From Orthonyx spaldingii (lineage: Eukaryota; Chordata; Aves; Passeriformes; Orthonychidae), in assembly GCA_013397795.1 (NCBI GenBank), contig VZTJ01003574.1, forward strand, positions 2,833,284 to 2,897,283: 64,000 nt of DNA. Direction: 5' to 3'. This document shows, piece after piece, positions 9,336 through 20,530 of the stretch. A model generated the notes under the pieces. That model saw only the letters and a program-made list of their open reading frames with translations, was not told the origin of the DNA and made no database searches. Each line of letters opens with the position of its first letter. The first letter of the stretch is position 1. The position numbers and the translations under genes are program-made.

Positions 9336-11999
9336 ACAAGCGATTTTCGAGGAGAGCTGTATGAAATAAAATCAGGAGCACGAGACAGAGGGAAAGCAGG
9401 AAAAGGAGAGCTTCAAAACCTGGATGTGCCCTTAATCCTTCCCACAGTGACCAAGGCTGGCCGGCAGCAATGGATTCTCTCCCACAGGTCCTCACTGGAG
9501 TTTGGTGGCAGAGAATTTGCCATAGAGGGCTCAGGTTTGGATGCAGCAGGGTTGTCCCTTCCCAAAGCAGCATCCCACCAGAGCACAATTTCTCTTGGCA
9601 AAAGTTTCCCTGCTACAAAAAATGCAAACAGGTTAAAAAAAAACAGATTTCTTTTGGGGGGGGACAACAGTTACTCAAGTCTAACAAAACCATTTTGGTT
9701 TTCCCCTGGGAAACTCTGGAATGAAAAAAAAAAAAATACTCTAAGCCCACCCCACTCTAAGTTGACATTTTCAAACGAAGCAGCAATTTTCTTCTCCACT
9801 TAAAATGTCATCACACACTTGTGCTGTAAAAAAAAAAAAAGCAGCTTTCCCTGAGTGACATTTTGAGGGGAAATGTTGACTTAAAACCAAGAGGAAACCC
9901 CCAGTCCATGCAATGAAATGGTTCAAGCTGCAGTGAGATTCCTTGCAGGGAAATTGATATTTTTTTGCAGGACAAAACCAGAAAAAAACCCAACTACACA
10001 TATTTAGGGGTTTGAATTTCCCATGGGACAAACCCATCGTCAAGGAGGCAAAGCTTTGGAAAAGGATGGAACAACATCTCTACCCTGTCCTGGAAGGAAC
10101 AGCAAACAGCACCCCTAATTCTGGGCAAGTTTTCTCAGAAGCCTTGCAAAGCAAAGCAAAGAATCAGCAGCAGAGTCTGTGTTTGTCCTGGCAGGTGCCG
10201 CTGGCTCTGTCCTGCCCCTGGAAGATGCCAGTGCAGGAGCTGCTCCTGCCCTGCCTGGCTGTGGGGACAATGCCAAGGCCAGGGGGTGCTGGCACCAGAA
10301 CAGGGAGCCCTGGTGAGCAATAGCAGGGTTTATCCCACAGCCTTTGAGGGGAGAAATTGGATTTAGTCTGTGACTCATGGGAATCCTGCTTGTTCCCCAG
10401 GGAGAAAGAGGATTGTGTCTCACTCCTTCTCTGCTTGCAGGAGGGGCTGGGCTCTGCCTAGAGGGGCTCCTTGAGATGGGGCTGGGCCTGTGCTGCCTCT
10501 GCCTGGGCTCTCCTGTTAGGTGGGGTTTGACCAGGAACAATCTGTGCCTGGGCTCTCCCTGGGGCCACAGTTATTGCTGCCTGGGTTTTGTGGTTTTTTT
10601 AATAAACCTGTAATATGAGAAGCCTGCCCAGGAGAGCTGAGGGATTATTGGCAAATATCACTTCCCATTTACCAGGCTTCGAGGGGCTTTAGCCACACGG
10701 ATTAGCCAGGAGCAGAGAGAGGGACACAAACCAGCAGGATGGGACAGGGTAGAACTGAGTCCTTTTAACACAGGGCTGCAGCAAAATCCTGCAGACAAGT
10801 ATCCTCCAGCCTCTAAAGGAGAGGGCTGGGTGGGAAGGGCTGTGGAATCCTAATTAGCTTTTTGATATTAATGAATTGGCACTGAAGCAAACAAGGCAGC
10901 AACAGTGCCTGGCACAGCTCCTGGTTCCACATCTCAGTCCTGGCACTGGGCAGCCCCCACAAGGGGGCTTGGGGGCACAGTCCCTGGGGTGGGGGACAGC
11001 CAGGGACCCAAAGAAACAGGGGTAGAGGGGGGGACATGGCCCTGTGGGACAGGAGCTGCTGTGGGATGATGGCACAGAGAGGATGCAGAGCATGCAGGAT
11101 GTGAGGGCACACAGTGGGACGTGCCGGGGTTTCAGTCACCATCGCTCAGCTGACACCAGGAGATGCCACCACTTGCACAGGGCCACCTCCCCTGCCAGGG
11201 GCTTTCTGCAAGGTCAAGGCTGAGTCACTTCACCCCCAGGTGAAGCCAGCAGCCCAAGGATCACCAGCTATGCCAACAGGTGCCTGCTGGCTTAGAGACC
11301 TTCAAGCCAGCAGCTGGGGACACAAGGTGTGCAAATAAGTCCTTATACTGGACATCTGTGTCTCAGCCCCTTTTCAAGGGCTCCAAAAGCCCATGGGGCA
11401 CCCAGCAAACAAGCCAAGAGCAGCCACAGGGTGCAGAGCCAGGGGCCCATGCCAGGGGTGCTGGGGACATCCTGTAATATTAATGAGAACTATTAATTAT
11501 TAAATGCTGCTGGGCAGGGAGGGGAAGGAGCCTCCCTCTTGCTCAGGAACAGCCAGTGACCAACAAGTTCTTGTCTCCAAGGCTGACAGCTGCTCAGAGA
11601 GGCAAAGGGGCTCCCCACACATCACCTCCAGCACTCTGGGTCCAAACCTGAGAGCCACTCACCAGCAGCAGCTGAAAGCACAACCCAGACACCATCCCAC
11701 CAGAAGCCACCCCAGAGCCCAGCGTGATGCTAAAAAGAAGCAACACAAGCACTTCTGTGCAGAAGCACCACTTCAGGCACAGCCTTTGAGTCCTGCTCAC
11801 CTCCCCCCTGCCTTTACCAGCGTCTCCAGCAACAAGGCCAGCCTGGGAGGACACAGGTTCTACCCCAATACCTGACTACTGAACTCCAGTTAACAGCACA
11901 GCCCCAGAAACAACATCCCACCCTCTCCTGTACCGCTCTAACCTCTTATAAACCCTCCTGGAAAGGCAGGAATCACTGTGTGTGCTGTGCTGAGCCACC
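9336..11999. other. Intergenic with A-rich tracts and small AT islands
   Basis: No gene was recognised. Homopolymer A runs lie near 9634, 9724-9736 and 9829-9840. Small AT islands with TAAT words lie at about 10600-10670 (TTTAATAAACC, GGATTATTGGC), 10848-10878 (CCTAATTAGC, GATATTAATGAATTGG) and 11474-11505 (AATATTAATGAG, TATTAATTATTAAATG). They may be minor regulatory elements or neutral. Confidence 0.4.
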
Positions 12000-12240
12000 A
12001 GAAGTTGATTAAGCCCTAATTAATTGCATTAAGGTCAGCCAATGTACTCTGTTAAGGAAGAAAGCCAATAATTAAACTCCACGTGTGGTGTGCTTCTGCC
12101 ATTAGCTCCCCAGGCTGCAGCGGCGGCGTCAGGCTCGGCGGGGTCACAGCCAGCGCCGCTCGCCAGCACATGGCGGTGGCAATCGGGGAAATAATTAAGT
12201 GCTGGGCATAAAACCATCAGCACTTTTAGCGGCCGGGTGA
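12000..12240. promoter_or_regulatory. Candidate conserved non-coding element at CpG block edge
   Basis: AT-rich words (GATTAAGCCC, TAATTAATTGCATTAAGG, CCAATAATTAAACTCC, GAAATAATTAAGTGC) are interleaved with a CpG-rich patch at 12119-12170. The island marks the left boundary of the CpG-rich block that runs to about 17.6 kb. Regulatory function is inferred from composition. Confidence 0.38.
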
Positions 12241-13539
12241 CACAACCCACCCGGCAGGGCACGAGGTGGAGGGGACAGCAGGGGGACACCGGGGGCACGG
12301 GGACCATCCTCTGCAGGGCATCCTGAGGAGGATGTGGCCGTGTCCGGCCGGGCTGAGCCGTTTGGGGCTGGCGCGGGTCCCTGCCCGGCGAGGGAAGCCC
12401 CCGGCCCCGACAATAAGGTTTTGTGTCGCCCCGAGAAGAGCACCTGCCCCGGCGCTGGGAGCCGGCCAGGGGCACCATATGGAGGGGAGCTGCCCCTCGC
12501 TGTGGCGGTGCCGGCTCGGCAAGGGGCCAGGCTGGGTGGGATGCGGCCCCTGAGCCATGCGAGCCCATCGCCACTCCAGCCTGGAAACGCAATCACCGCG
12601 TACAGAGATGATGGATCCAAGTGGGTGTGAGCGTCACTTTGTTCCTGGCCACGCCAGCCCCAGGTCCTTCATGGCCTGAGACACTCAGGGTGGGGCCGGG
12701 AGCCCCGGTGGAGCCCAGCCTTGAGGCAAAACCTTGCCTCGCCTTGGGGCTTTGCAACAGAGCAGGGAATGACAGGACAGCAGGAGGGATGAGGAGTGGG
12801 GTCCCGCGCGGCATCTGGGGAGAGGAAGGAGCACAGGACGTTTGGGGCTCTGCCCCGTCAATCCCTCCCTGGCAGCAAGCTCATTTAGGCTTTTCTTTGC
12901 TCCCAGCTGAAAAAATAAAGGCCAAGGTAATCTGCCTGCCTGTCCCTCTTTGTCTCGGGGATAATAGCAGCCAGCGCAGTGTGGAGCCCCCCAGGGCTTT
13001 GCAGATTAGAGCTTTCAGAGATGTCTACAGTGAGTGCCTGGACAAAAACGAGAGGTGGTGGAGCAGAGCAGGACGAAGGGGACCTCACAAGGTCACCCAC
13101 TCCCTGCCTGCTGCCTCTCCTTCCCTGCCACCGGCCAGGTGGGCGATGGGGTGGTGGCCAGGAGACGGGACAGTGGCAGGGTGCTCCTCTGGGCCTCCCA
13201 GTTCCAAAGGCTGACCTCACTGAGGGCAGAGTTATGACTGCATCACAGCAGCTTTTTGCTTTATAATTTACACCTTGGCGATTCTGACAATTACACATCT
13301 GAACCGGGGAGGGGAGGAAACAGAGACAAAACCATGTAACCTGCCACAGAAACCACAACAGTGTGAGCTGCTGCTCCCGTACTCACAATGACTTCTCTGC
13401 AAGCTGCCTAGAGCCCCAAAATGACAGGCTGGAGACATGGGAATCGCTATACAGGGCTGAGCTGCAGCTGGCTTTTCAATAACCCAAAGGGTCAAGACAC
13501 TGGAGAAAAAAATCCCAAACCAATTCCCCTATTTCTCAT
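12241..13539. other. GC-rich spacer
   Basis: GC- and CpG-enriched to about 12640, then more ordinary. No exon, repeat or RNA gene was recognised. Confidence 0.4.
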
Positions 13540-15244
13540 GAGTTTTGTCTGGCAGGAGGCGTCCCAGCCCCGGCAACGAATATCCGCTCAGGAATGTCTC
13601 ATGTCTACAAGCACACAAAAAAAGGGGGGAGGTGGGAGGAAACCCTACGCCCGGCCTTCTTTCCTCGTGGCCGAGTTCAAACGGCTTGGAGAGGGCAGGC
13701 AGGGGCTCGCAGCAGCGGTGCTGGGGCTCAGCAGAGGCAGGCAGAGGGGTGAGCGGAGGAAGACGCCGTCCCTTGCTCTTCCCCCTCCCGACTCTCTGCT
13801 CCTGTTGTGGATGTCCACGCCAGCCCCAGGATGCGGCCGGGCTCCGGCTCCTGCTCGTCCCCTGCTCGCCCTCCTCCTTCCCGTCACCGCACACGTCATT
13901 CCTGCAAACACAGTCCCTGGAGCTGGCGCGGCCGCACCGACACCGGTGAGCCCGAGGGGCCCGGCCAGCGCTCCCCGCGGGGCTCGGTGCCCTCACATCC
14001 CGCTCCCGCTTCGCCCGGGTTTGTTTAGTTGATCCAAATAATCGTGTGCCCACAGCCACAGCAGCATCTTCCAAAACCAGCTTCCTGGGGACGAGGAAGT
14101 GGGCGTTTTGCGGACCCTCGTGTGTGCGTGCCCCCCGAAACACCCCGCGTGCCCTCTGTGTGCTGCCCACCCCGAGCATTGCCTCTCCCCGGCCTTTCAG
14201 AGATGAAGGAGGAACCAGACAGAGCAGAGGGGAGACAGAGACACCAGACAATAAATCCACGGCTAAACCCGTGGTCCTCAACAGCCCAGCTCGGGGCTCG
14301 GCAGACCCCATGGCTGCTCTGCCCCCTCGGGCTGCCCACACCTTCTCCTGGGCACCCCATCCCCGGGGGCAGCACCCATGCCGGCTGCCGCCCGGGGTGA
14401 TCCACGGCATCCCACTGAAACCCGAGCTCCGGCCTCCGTAGCAGATGGAGATAAGGACGAAACTACTCCCTCGCTTATAAACAAGGGGCCAGATTCCGCC
14501 GCCAGCATCCGGCAGGCGATACCCGAGCCCGCGAGGCCAAGCCCAGCCACAAAGCGGCTCCGTGCGGGGATCGCAGCCGGGAGCCGGCAGCCTGCCCGCC
14601 GAACGGGCACGGAGCAGTCCCGGCTTCTCCCTTTACCTGGGGCTGCTGTGAATCCCAGCAGCGCGGGAGGAGCCACGCAGGGCAAAGGCGGCTCGGGGAA
14701 ATGGGATCCCCTCCTGGGGACGGTATCAAAGACACACGCAAAAAGGGAAAATAAAAGACCAACCCCCCCGTGCCCGTCCCTTATCGCCGTCCCTGCTCCA
14801 AACAAAGGCAAACCTGGGCATAGCAGCACATACCTGAAACACAAGTCCCTGAGACCCAAAGCCCCCGGGCCGGCCGAGGGCCCCCCAGCCCCAGGGGACC
14901 GCCGGGGACCAGCACCACACACAGCCCTGAGTGGCAGAGACGCCCAAACCGAGACATGGGGCCCCTGACCACAATCATGCTGGGAGAAAAGCCCACCCTG
15001 GGGAAAGCAGCTCCGTGGAGGTACCTGTGCCAGAGCGCCAGTGCCCCCCAGCCGCGGGCCATCCCAACGCCGCCCTGCCTGGGAGGGGACAGGTATTTAT
15101 CGGGGCGAGCGGCTGTCCCCCCGCGCTGGGGACCGCGGCTGGAGGGCGGCAGGGGCTGCCATTGGCTCCCGCGCCACCCGGGCAGCATCGCTCTCCAGGG
15201 GCTCGCTCTGCCAGGGCCAACTTTACAAGGGAAGCAATTATTTC

Positions 15245-15255
15245 NTAAAGTGAAG

Positions 15256-15288
<33 letters not shown>
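15245..15288. repeat. Single-N join and 30-nt poly-T
   Basis: One N at 15245 is followed by a T run at about 15259-15288. The bases GAAGCAATT occur on both sides of the N, which suggests a local misjoin or small false duplication during gap filling. Confidence 0.6.
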
Positions 15289-16125
15289 CCCAGCTGAAAC
15301 AAAGGCGAGGGCTCGAGCGAGCGAAAGCACGGATGAGAAAACAGGAGAGGGGGGGAGAGTGGGCTGGAAAAAAAAGCCCACACAAACCCACGGATCTTGA
15401 AACAAGAGGGAAGGATAAAAAAGAAACCAGAGGCTGCAGAGGTAGACGTGGAGATGGGAGGATGAAAAACTGCAGAGGGAAGAGGCGGCAGCCGGGAAGG
15501 GAGCAGGGAGCTCAGCCGTGTCACATGTATCACATCCCCGGAGAGCCACCGGCCACCCCGACAGCCCACCGAGGCCACCCGGGACGATGCAGGGAACCTA
15601 CAGGGAGTCAGTCTCTCGAGAGCCGGGGCTCTGCGGGGAGAGGAGACCAGGGCTCGGCCCCTCGGGACACGACTCCTGCCTCCCAGGGTGCTCCCCACTC
15701 GAGTGGGCTCTCCCCCAGGCTCCCCCGGCCCCACTGAGGTGGCCAGAGCAGTGACCGCTGGGGCAATGGGGGGCCACAGCGAGCGGCCGAGGGGTCCCCC
15801 CGAGGTGTCTCTCCCCCGGATCCACCTGCCGCCGGGCAGCCGGTGCCCGACCCACGCCCACGCCAGTCCCCGGCATTCCCCGGCCTCGCTCTCCGCGGGC
15901 ACCCGAGGAGCCCCATCACCCCGAGCGGTGCTCAGGACCGCCGATCCTCCATCCCGGAGCCTTTCCTCCCCGGCCGGCCAGGCAGCCGCCTCCCTCCCGG
16001 CAGGATCCAACCCCGGCTCCGGCCCAGCGCCCCCGGCCAGCGGCAGCAGCGGGGACACCCCCGCGCCGGGCTCCGCCGCTCCCATCCCCGGGGCCAGCAC
16101 CGGCCGGGCAGGACGCGGCGCAGCT

Positions 16126-16376
16126 NNNNNNNNNNNNNNNNNNNNNNNNNNNNNNNNNNNNNNNNNNNNNNNNNNNNNNNNNNNNNNNNNNNNNNNNNNN
16201 NNNNNNNNNNNNNNNNNNNNNNNNNNNNNNNNNNNNNNNNNNNNNNNNNNNNNNNNNNNNNNNNNNNNNNNNNNNNNNNNNNNNNNNNNNNNNNNNNNNN
16301 NNNNNNNNNNNNNNNNNNNNNNNNNNNNNNNNNNNNNNNNNNNNNNNNNNNNNNNNNNNNNNNNNNNNNNNNNNNN
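16126..16376. other. Assembly gap, 251 Ns
   Basis: An unsequenced stretch inside the most GC-rich part of the CpG block. Such gaps usually mark sequence that was refractory to short-read sequencing, so a promoter or first exon could be hidden here. Confidence 0.98.
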
Positions 16377-17224
16377 CCGCGCCGCCCGGCGTCCCCTCGG
16401 GACCCCGCACTCCCGAGGCCGCTCCGAGCGCAGGAGGAGCCCAGCCCGGGAAGGGGACACAGCCCAGGATGGAGGTCACAGCCCAGATGTGGGCCTGGGA
16501 GGGAGAGGCACGAGGGGCCCCGGGACAGGGATGCCCGCCCCGGGAGACAGACCAGAACATCTCAGGCAGGTTCAGGAGCATCGTCACCGTCCTCTTTCCT
16601 GTTCTCTTCCCGCTGAGCAGTGGCAGGTCCCGGGCAGGGGCTGTGACTGTCCCCACACACGGCAATGGGGTGCTGCAGGTGCGTGCTGCACTGGGGATGC
16701 AGCTCTGGGCCCTAAGATGCACTCAGGTCCCACAAACCACGCACATGTGAACACTCCTCCCTGTCGTGCCACCTCTGCCAAATGCTCCCAGGCAAGGTGG
16801 CTGTCACCCACCATCCTGGGTGACACCAGCTCGGAGGGCATATTGGGGCTGGTGTTGCACCCCGTACACACGTCCCCTTCTGATACCTCACAGCTGATTT
16901 GGCTCCCTCTTTATCTCTGAGGGCTGGCACCAAGGTGGCAGAGAAATCCAAGGGGAAAGTGCAGATGGCACCTCCAGGCTTGGTCCCATTCATCCCCTGC
17001 TCGCTCCCAGCCCCACGGTGCTGCTGGCTGGAGCGTGGCACAGATGCCAGGCTCTGAGCCGTGGTGGCAGAGTGGCCTTGGGGCTTGCCCTGGAAAAGGA
17101 TGGGGATGGGAGTGTGTGGGAGCTGTGTCCCACCAGTACCAAGCCCCCGGGACAGCTTCAGGCTCCACCTTAACACCCTGGGTTCACCCAAACTCCCCTG
17201 CCCCTCATGTCCCCAGCGCCAACC

Positions 17225-17400
17225 CACACCATTCCTCTAGCATTAATAAAGCCATTAATTAATAGATTGGATATATGGCTCAGAATGCCACTCTGGAGCG
17301 AGCTGGAAGTGCTGCTGTTGGGATCACAGCGATAAGCAGCTCCAAGGAGGCAGAAGATAAGTTAATGCCGGGGCCGGTGTTTAATGCAGGCAATTCATGC
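17225..17400. promoter_or_regulatory. Candidate conserved non-coding element
   Basis: AT-rich words follow each other closely: CATTAATAAAGCC, ATTAATTAATAGATTGG, ATATATGGC, GATAAGTTAATGCC and GTTTAATGCAGGCAATTC. The element lies at the right edge of the CpG-rich block, beside the candidate splice signals at 17.65-17.82 kb. Confidence 0.4.
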
Positions 17401-17639
17401 CCAGGCCACTTCTGGAGCCCCGTGCACAGCGAACACGGGCCCGCAAAGAAAAGCAGCGCGAGGGATGAGCGGGGTCTCCGGGGAGAGCAGCCGGAGCGGG
17501 GAGAGCGGAGCCGCGGTGCCGCCTCGCACAGAGCCGCCTTTCATTGCAAAGGGCCGGGAAGCGGCTCGGAGCTGCCAGCAGCACTGACACCATGCAAGAG
17601 GGGATTTTTCAGGCTGATGCAGCAACAAAGGCAGTTAAA

Positions 17640-17830
17640 TCTAGCCAGGTAAGAGGCTTTCGAGGTTAGCTGGCTGTTCCCACAGCACAGGCTTTCTTTT
17701 CTTTTTTCCCTTCTTTTTCTTTTTTTTTTTTCCCCTCTCTTTCCCCCCTCCTTTTCTAGGGGGAATTATTTTTGGTAATCCATGTGTTGCTGCTCGTTGG
17801 GCGCTGGAGCAGAAGTAAGCAGGTAAGCGG
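17640..17830 (+). other. Candidate non-coding exon with strong splice signals
   Basis: A donor GCCAG/GTAAGAG sits at 17648/17649. After a C/T-only tract (about 17693-17757) an acceptor TTTTCTAG ends at 17759. A 63-nt segment, 17760-17822, follows and closes with a second strong donor, CAG/GTAAGCGG. Splice geometry of this quality by chance is uncommon. One frame of the 63 nt is open for all 21 codons. However, joining to the open frame upstream (phase 2) meets TAA within a few codons, so a coding role is not supported. It could be an exon of a + strand long non-coding RNA started from the CpG block, or a fortuitous match within a conserved element. Confidence 0.35.
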
Positions 17831-18974
17831 CACTTTTATCCCCAGCCGGGACTCCAGCGAGGGGCTCTGAGCCTCGCAGGGAAGCGGCAAGGCTGGGCCA
17901 AGGCAGCTGGAGCAGCACTAAGCTCACAGCAGCTGGGAATTCCTTCTCTTTGATTGAAACGATGGCAGTGGGAAGCTACCTGGAGAGGAGCGGCTTCCAC
18001 AACAAGCGCCTGCTGCACCAGCGGAGGTTGGGTGTGCTGAGGTGTCGCTGGGTGGTTTGAGGGGCTGGCACCCACCTGGAGTCACTCACTGCAGGACAGA
18101 GGGGTGCTGGGCATGGGAAAGCCACCCATGACACCCACATCCATCACCCTGCAAGGAGCCCAGCCCCCTTGAGTGGGGACAGGCGGGTGCTGTGCTCCTA
18201 GAGCAGGAGGATGCTGGATGCTCCCATCCCTGGCTCTGCAGGGAGTTCAGGTGGTTCAGGCCTCTCGGTGGGACATTGTGGAGATAGCCCAGGATGAAGC
18301 CCAGACCCTGGAACCCGCTGGAGGCCAGGAGGGTGTTTCTGAAGGGATTTGTGTTGCTGGAGACCTGCATGCCAGCCCTAGCGATCCATAGGGAAACACC
18401 CTGGGTTGCCCCGGGCAGCCGCCGTCCCACAGTCCTGCCAGGTGGAGGATGCGCCGGTGGCCCGTGACTCAACACCTCCTCCCAGTGCTTCACATCAGCA
18501 GGTGGGATGTGACACGGCCCCGGAGGTTGCACTGAGCCGTGCCGGCCGAAGCAGTGCCGGCTCAGCGAGCTGTGCTGCCCTGCAGGGACCCACGGCCCCT
18601 CGCCATCCCAGGCTGGCGGCCGTGACAGGGGGTGGCCACAACTCATCTCCCTGATGAAGCTTGTCACCTCGTCCTTCTGCTGGTGGCAGCTCCTCAGACA
18701 TCACCCTGCCGAGCCCAGAAGACCCTGTGTTGATCCAGCTGGTGCCATGGTGTTGTTGCTCCCTGGGCCGTGTGCCACGACAGTGCCGTGCAGTGCCGGC
18801 TGCCTCCTGCGGCTTGTGCCCACACTGTGTCCTGGTTAATGGTGCAACCACCACCGCCAAGGTGCCCAGCACCCTGCCCAGGGACCTGAACCCTGCCTTG
18901 GTGCAGGGTGAAGGCCATTGAAAGTCCCTCTTCCTCCCCATCCTCCTCCTCTTCTCCCTGCCCAGCCAGCATCC
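17831..18974. other. GC-rich spacer, nothing recognised
   Basis: No exon with homology, repeat or RNA gene was recognised. Confidence 0.5.
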
Positions 18975-19245
18975 ACCGCCACAACAAGATTAAACCAATT
19001 GCACAGTTATTTGTTTCATATTTCATAAGGGTTTGAGGAGCAGATCTCCCAGCAAGCCCCTGCTATCAATCAAACCCGCACAGAGTCCCCCTTCGCGCCC
19101 GCCTTTCCAAGAAGAAAGAAAACAAAATTGGTCTAATTTATTATTCATTTGTTCATTAAGTCTGTATTAACCAGATATATTATAAAGGAAAACAGGATTG
19201 CGCCTTTTGATCAGCAAACCCTCTGCTCATGAATATCCATGAGGT
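18975..19245. promoter_or_regulatory. Candidate conserved non-coding element
   Basis: A sharp AT-rich island with GATTAAACCAATTGC, TTATTTGTTTC (forkhead-like), GTCTAATTTATTATTC, TTCATTAAGTC, TGTATTAACCAG, ATTATAAAGG and CATGAATATCCATG. It is flanked on both sides by GC-rich DNA, which is the pattern expected for a constrained regulatory element. Confidence 0.45.
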
Positions 19246-19994
19246 TGCCCCCTACCCCAGCCCCTCTCCCGCGTGTGGAGCGAGCTGATGGAGGGTGTCA
19301 GTGGTGGGTGCTGGCACCAGGCTGGGTCCTGGCACACCACGGGGCTGGGAAGCTGCTCTCAGCTCTCTCCGCTTGCACGGCTTTGGGGATCAGCTGTGCC
19401 ATCCCACGGCGCTCCAGAGCTCAGGCCACCCATGGGTGACCACTGCTGGAAGGGAGAGGCAGGGAGCAGGGGGCTGTGGGGACATGCTGGGGGGCACTGG
19501 GGCGATGGGCCCCCCTCCCTTCCTGCCTGGGGCTGAGCAGGAAGCCGAGCAGGTGGTGTTTCCGCGGCGTGAAAAAGCAGCATATGTCCCTGGATCCCGG
19601 CGCGTGGCGGCGGCAGCGATGCCCGCGACTCCCCCGATGCTGCGGGGAGGCACAGAGGGACCCCGAGGTGCCGGTGATGCCCTGCAGGACCAGCACAGGG
19701 CTGGAGCAGCACGTACCCCTGCTCCCTGGGGCATCCTCTGTGAGCCCCTCGGTCCATCCTAGTGAGGACCAACCCCAGGATGTGCTGCAGGGACTGGCTG
19801 GCACCAGGTCGTAAGCTCATGGTGACGTTCACCCCGAGCCAGCAGCATCTCGGGCAGCAGCAGAGCGTGGAGAGCCACATCCCAGCCCAGCAGGATGGTG
19901 GATCCCAGCCCTGCCCAGGAGCTGTTGCACCCTGCAGCAGCAATGAGAAATGCCACATCCGCATGGATGTCCATGCACCCATGCAGTCCAGCCA
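19246..19994. other. GC-rich spacer, nothing recognised
   Basis: GC-rich DNA with overlapping open frames on both strands and no family resemblance. Confidence 0.5.
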
Positions 19995-20235
19995 GACCTG
20001 AAAATAGGTTGGTTTAAAAAATGCATCACTTTGAAGTTATGTAAATGAAAGGCAGCGGCAAACAGAGCATGCTGGCAAAAGGGTTTCCAATTTTTTTTTT
20101 CCTCCTCGCCAGCTTCCTCCGGTTAAAATTGGGTTGCAATTCATTAATAAAGGAACAGTTGTACTGAATAAGCTCCCGTGCTTAAATCAGGACAGAGAAG
20201 CGTAATTAACCCAGCTCCAGTCTGATGTGATGGAA
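19995..20235. promoter_or_regulatory. Candidate conserved non-coding element
   Basis: AT-rich island with an octamer-like ATGTAAATGAAA, AATGCATC, TTGCAATTCATTAATAAAGG, CTTAAATCAGG and GCGTAATTAACCC. The POU-type and homeodomain-type words suggest an enhancer; this is inferred from motifs alone. Confidence 0.42.
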
Positions 20236-20259
20236 GAGGAAAATGCTCTTCTGTTTTGG

Positions 20260-20530
20260 TCCCTTCTCTTAAAAGCCCGCTGCGTTCCCCCGGCCTCTTG
20301 GGAACGGAGCTGAGCTTCTTATTTAAAAATGAAGCTCGCAGCCTGACAGAGCGGGTTCATGTATATATATATAAAAGCTGTCATGATGATATTTTATTCA
20401 TACCCCTCTTCCCCTTCCCTTTGCTTGGAAAATCCAGGAGCAGCCAGCAGGCAGTGTGGAGAGAGAGAAAGCAAGAATCCCCTTTTAAAAGTAAATTACA
20501 GATGCAAGTCACATTAGTTGAAGCCCCACG
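20260..20530. promoter_or_regulatory. Candidate conserved non-coding element
   Basis: AT-rich segment with a (TA)n stretch near 20362-20373 (GTATATATATATAAAAGC), TATTTAAAAATG, GATGATATTTTATTC and TTTAAAAGTAAATTACAG. The TATATAAAAG word is TATA-box-like on the + strand, but no transcript is evident downstream. Confidence 0.35.

Larger units (their letters stand above)
13540..16560. promoter_or_regulatory. Large CpG-rich block (candidate CpG island promoter)
   Basis: About 3 kb of dense CpG with many GC-box-like words, interrupted by an assembly gap. The long open frames across it on both strands are expected from low AT content and some run through Ns, so they are not evidence of coding. As the strongest CpG-rich interval between GLYCTK and DNAH1 other than that at 49.3-50.2 kb, it may be the promoter of the minus-strand primary transcript of mir-135a-1, 7-9 kb away, or of a divergent + strand transcript (see 17.6 kb). 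No transcription start is identified. Confidence 0.45.

Noticed and set aside
13529..14410. 293-codon minus open frame
   Set aside because: GC-driven, overlaps several equally open frames, and has no recognisable domain.
14781..16460. 559-codon open frame on the minus strand across the CpG block
   Set aside because: It runs through 251 Ns translated as unknown residues. The rest is low-complexity Pro/Arg/Gly-rich sequence expected of CpG-dense DNA, with open frames on both strands.
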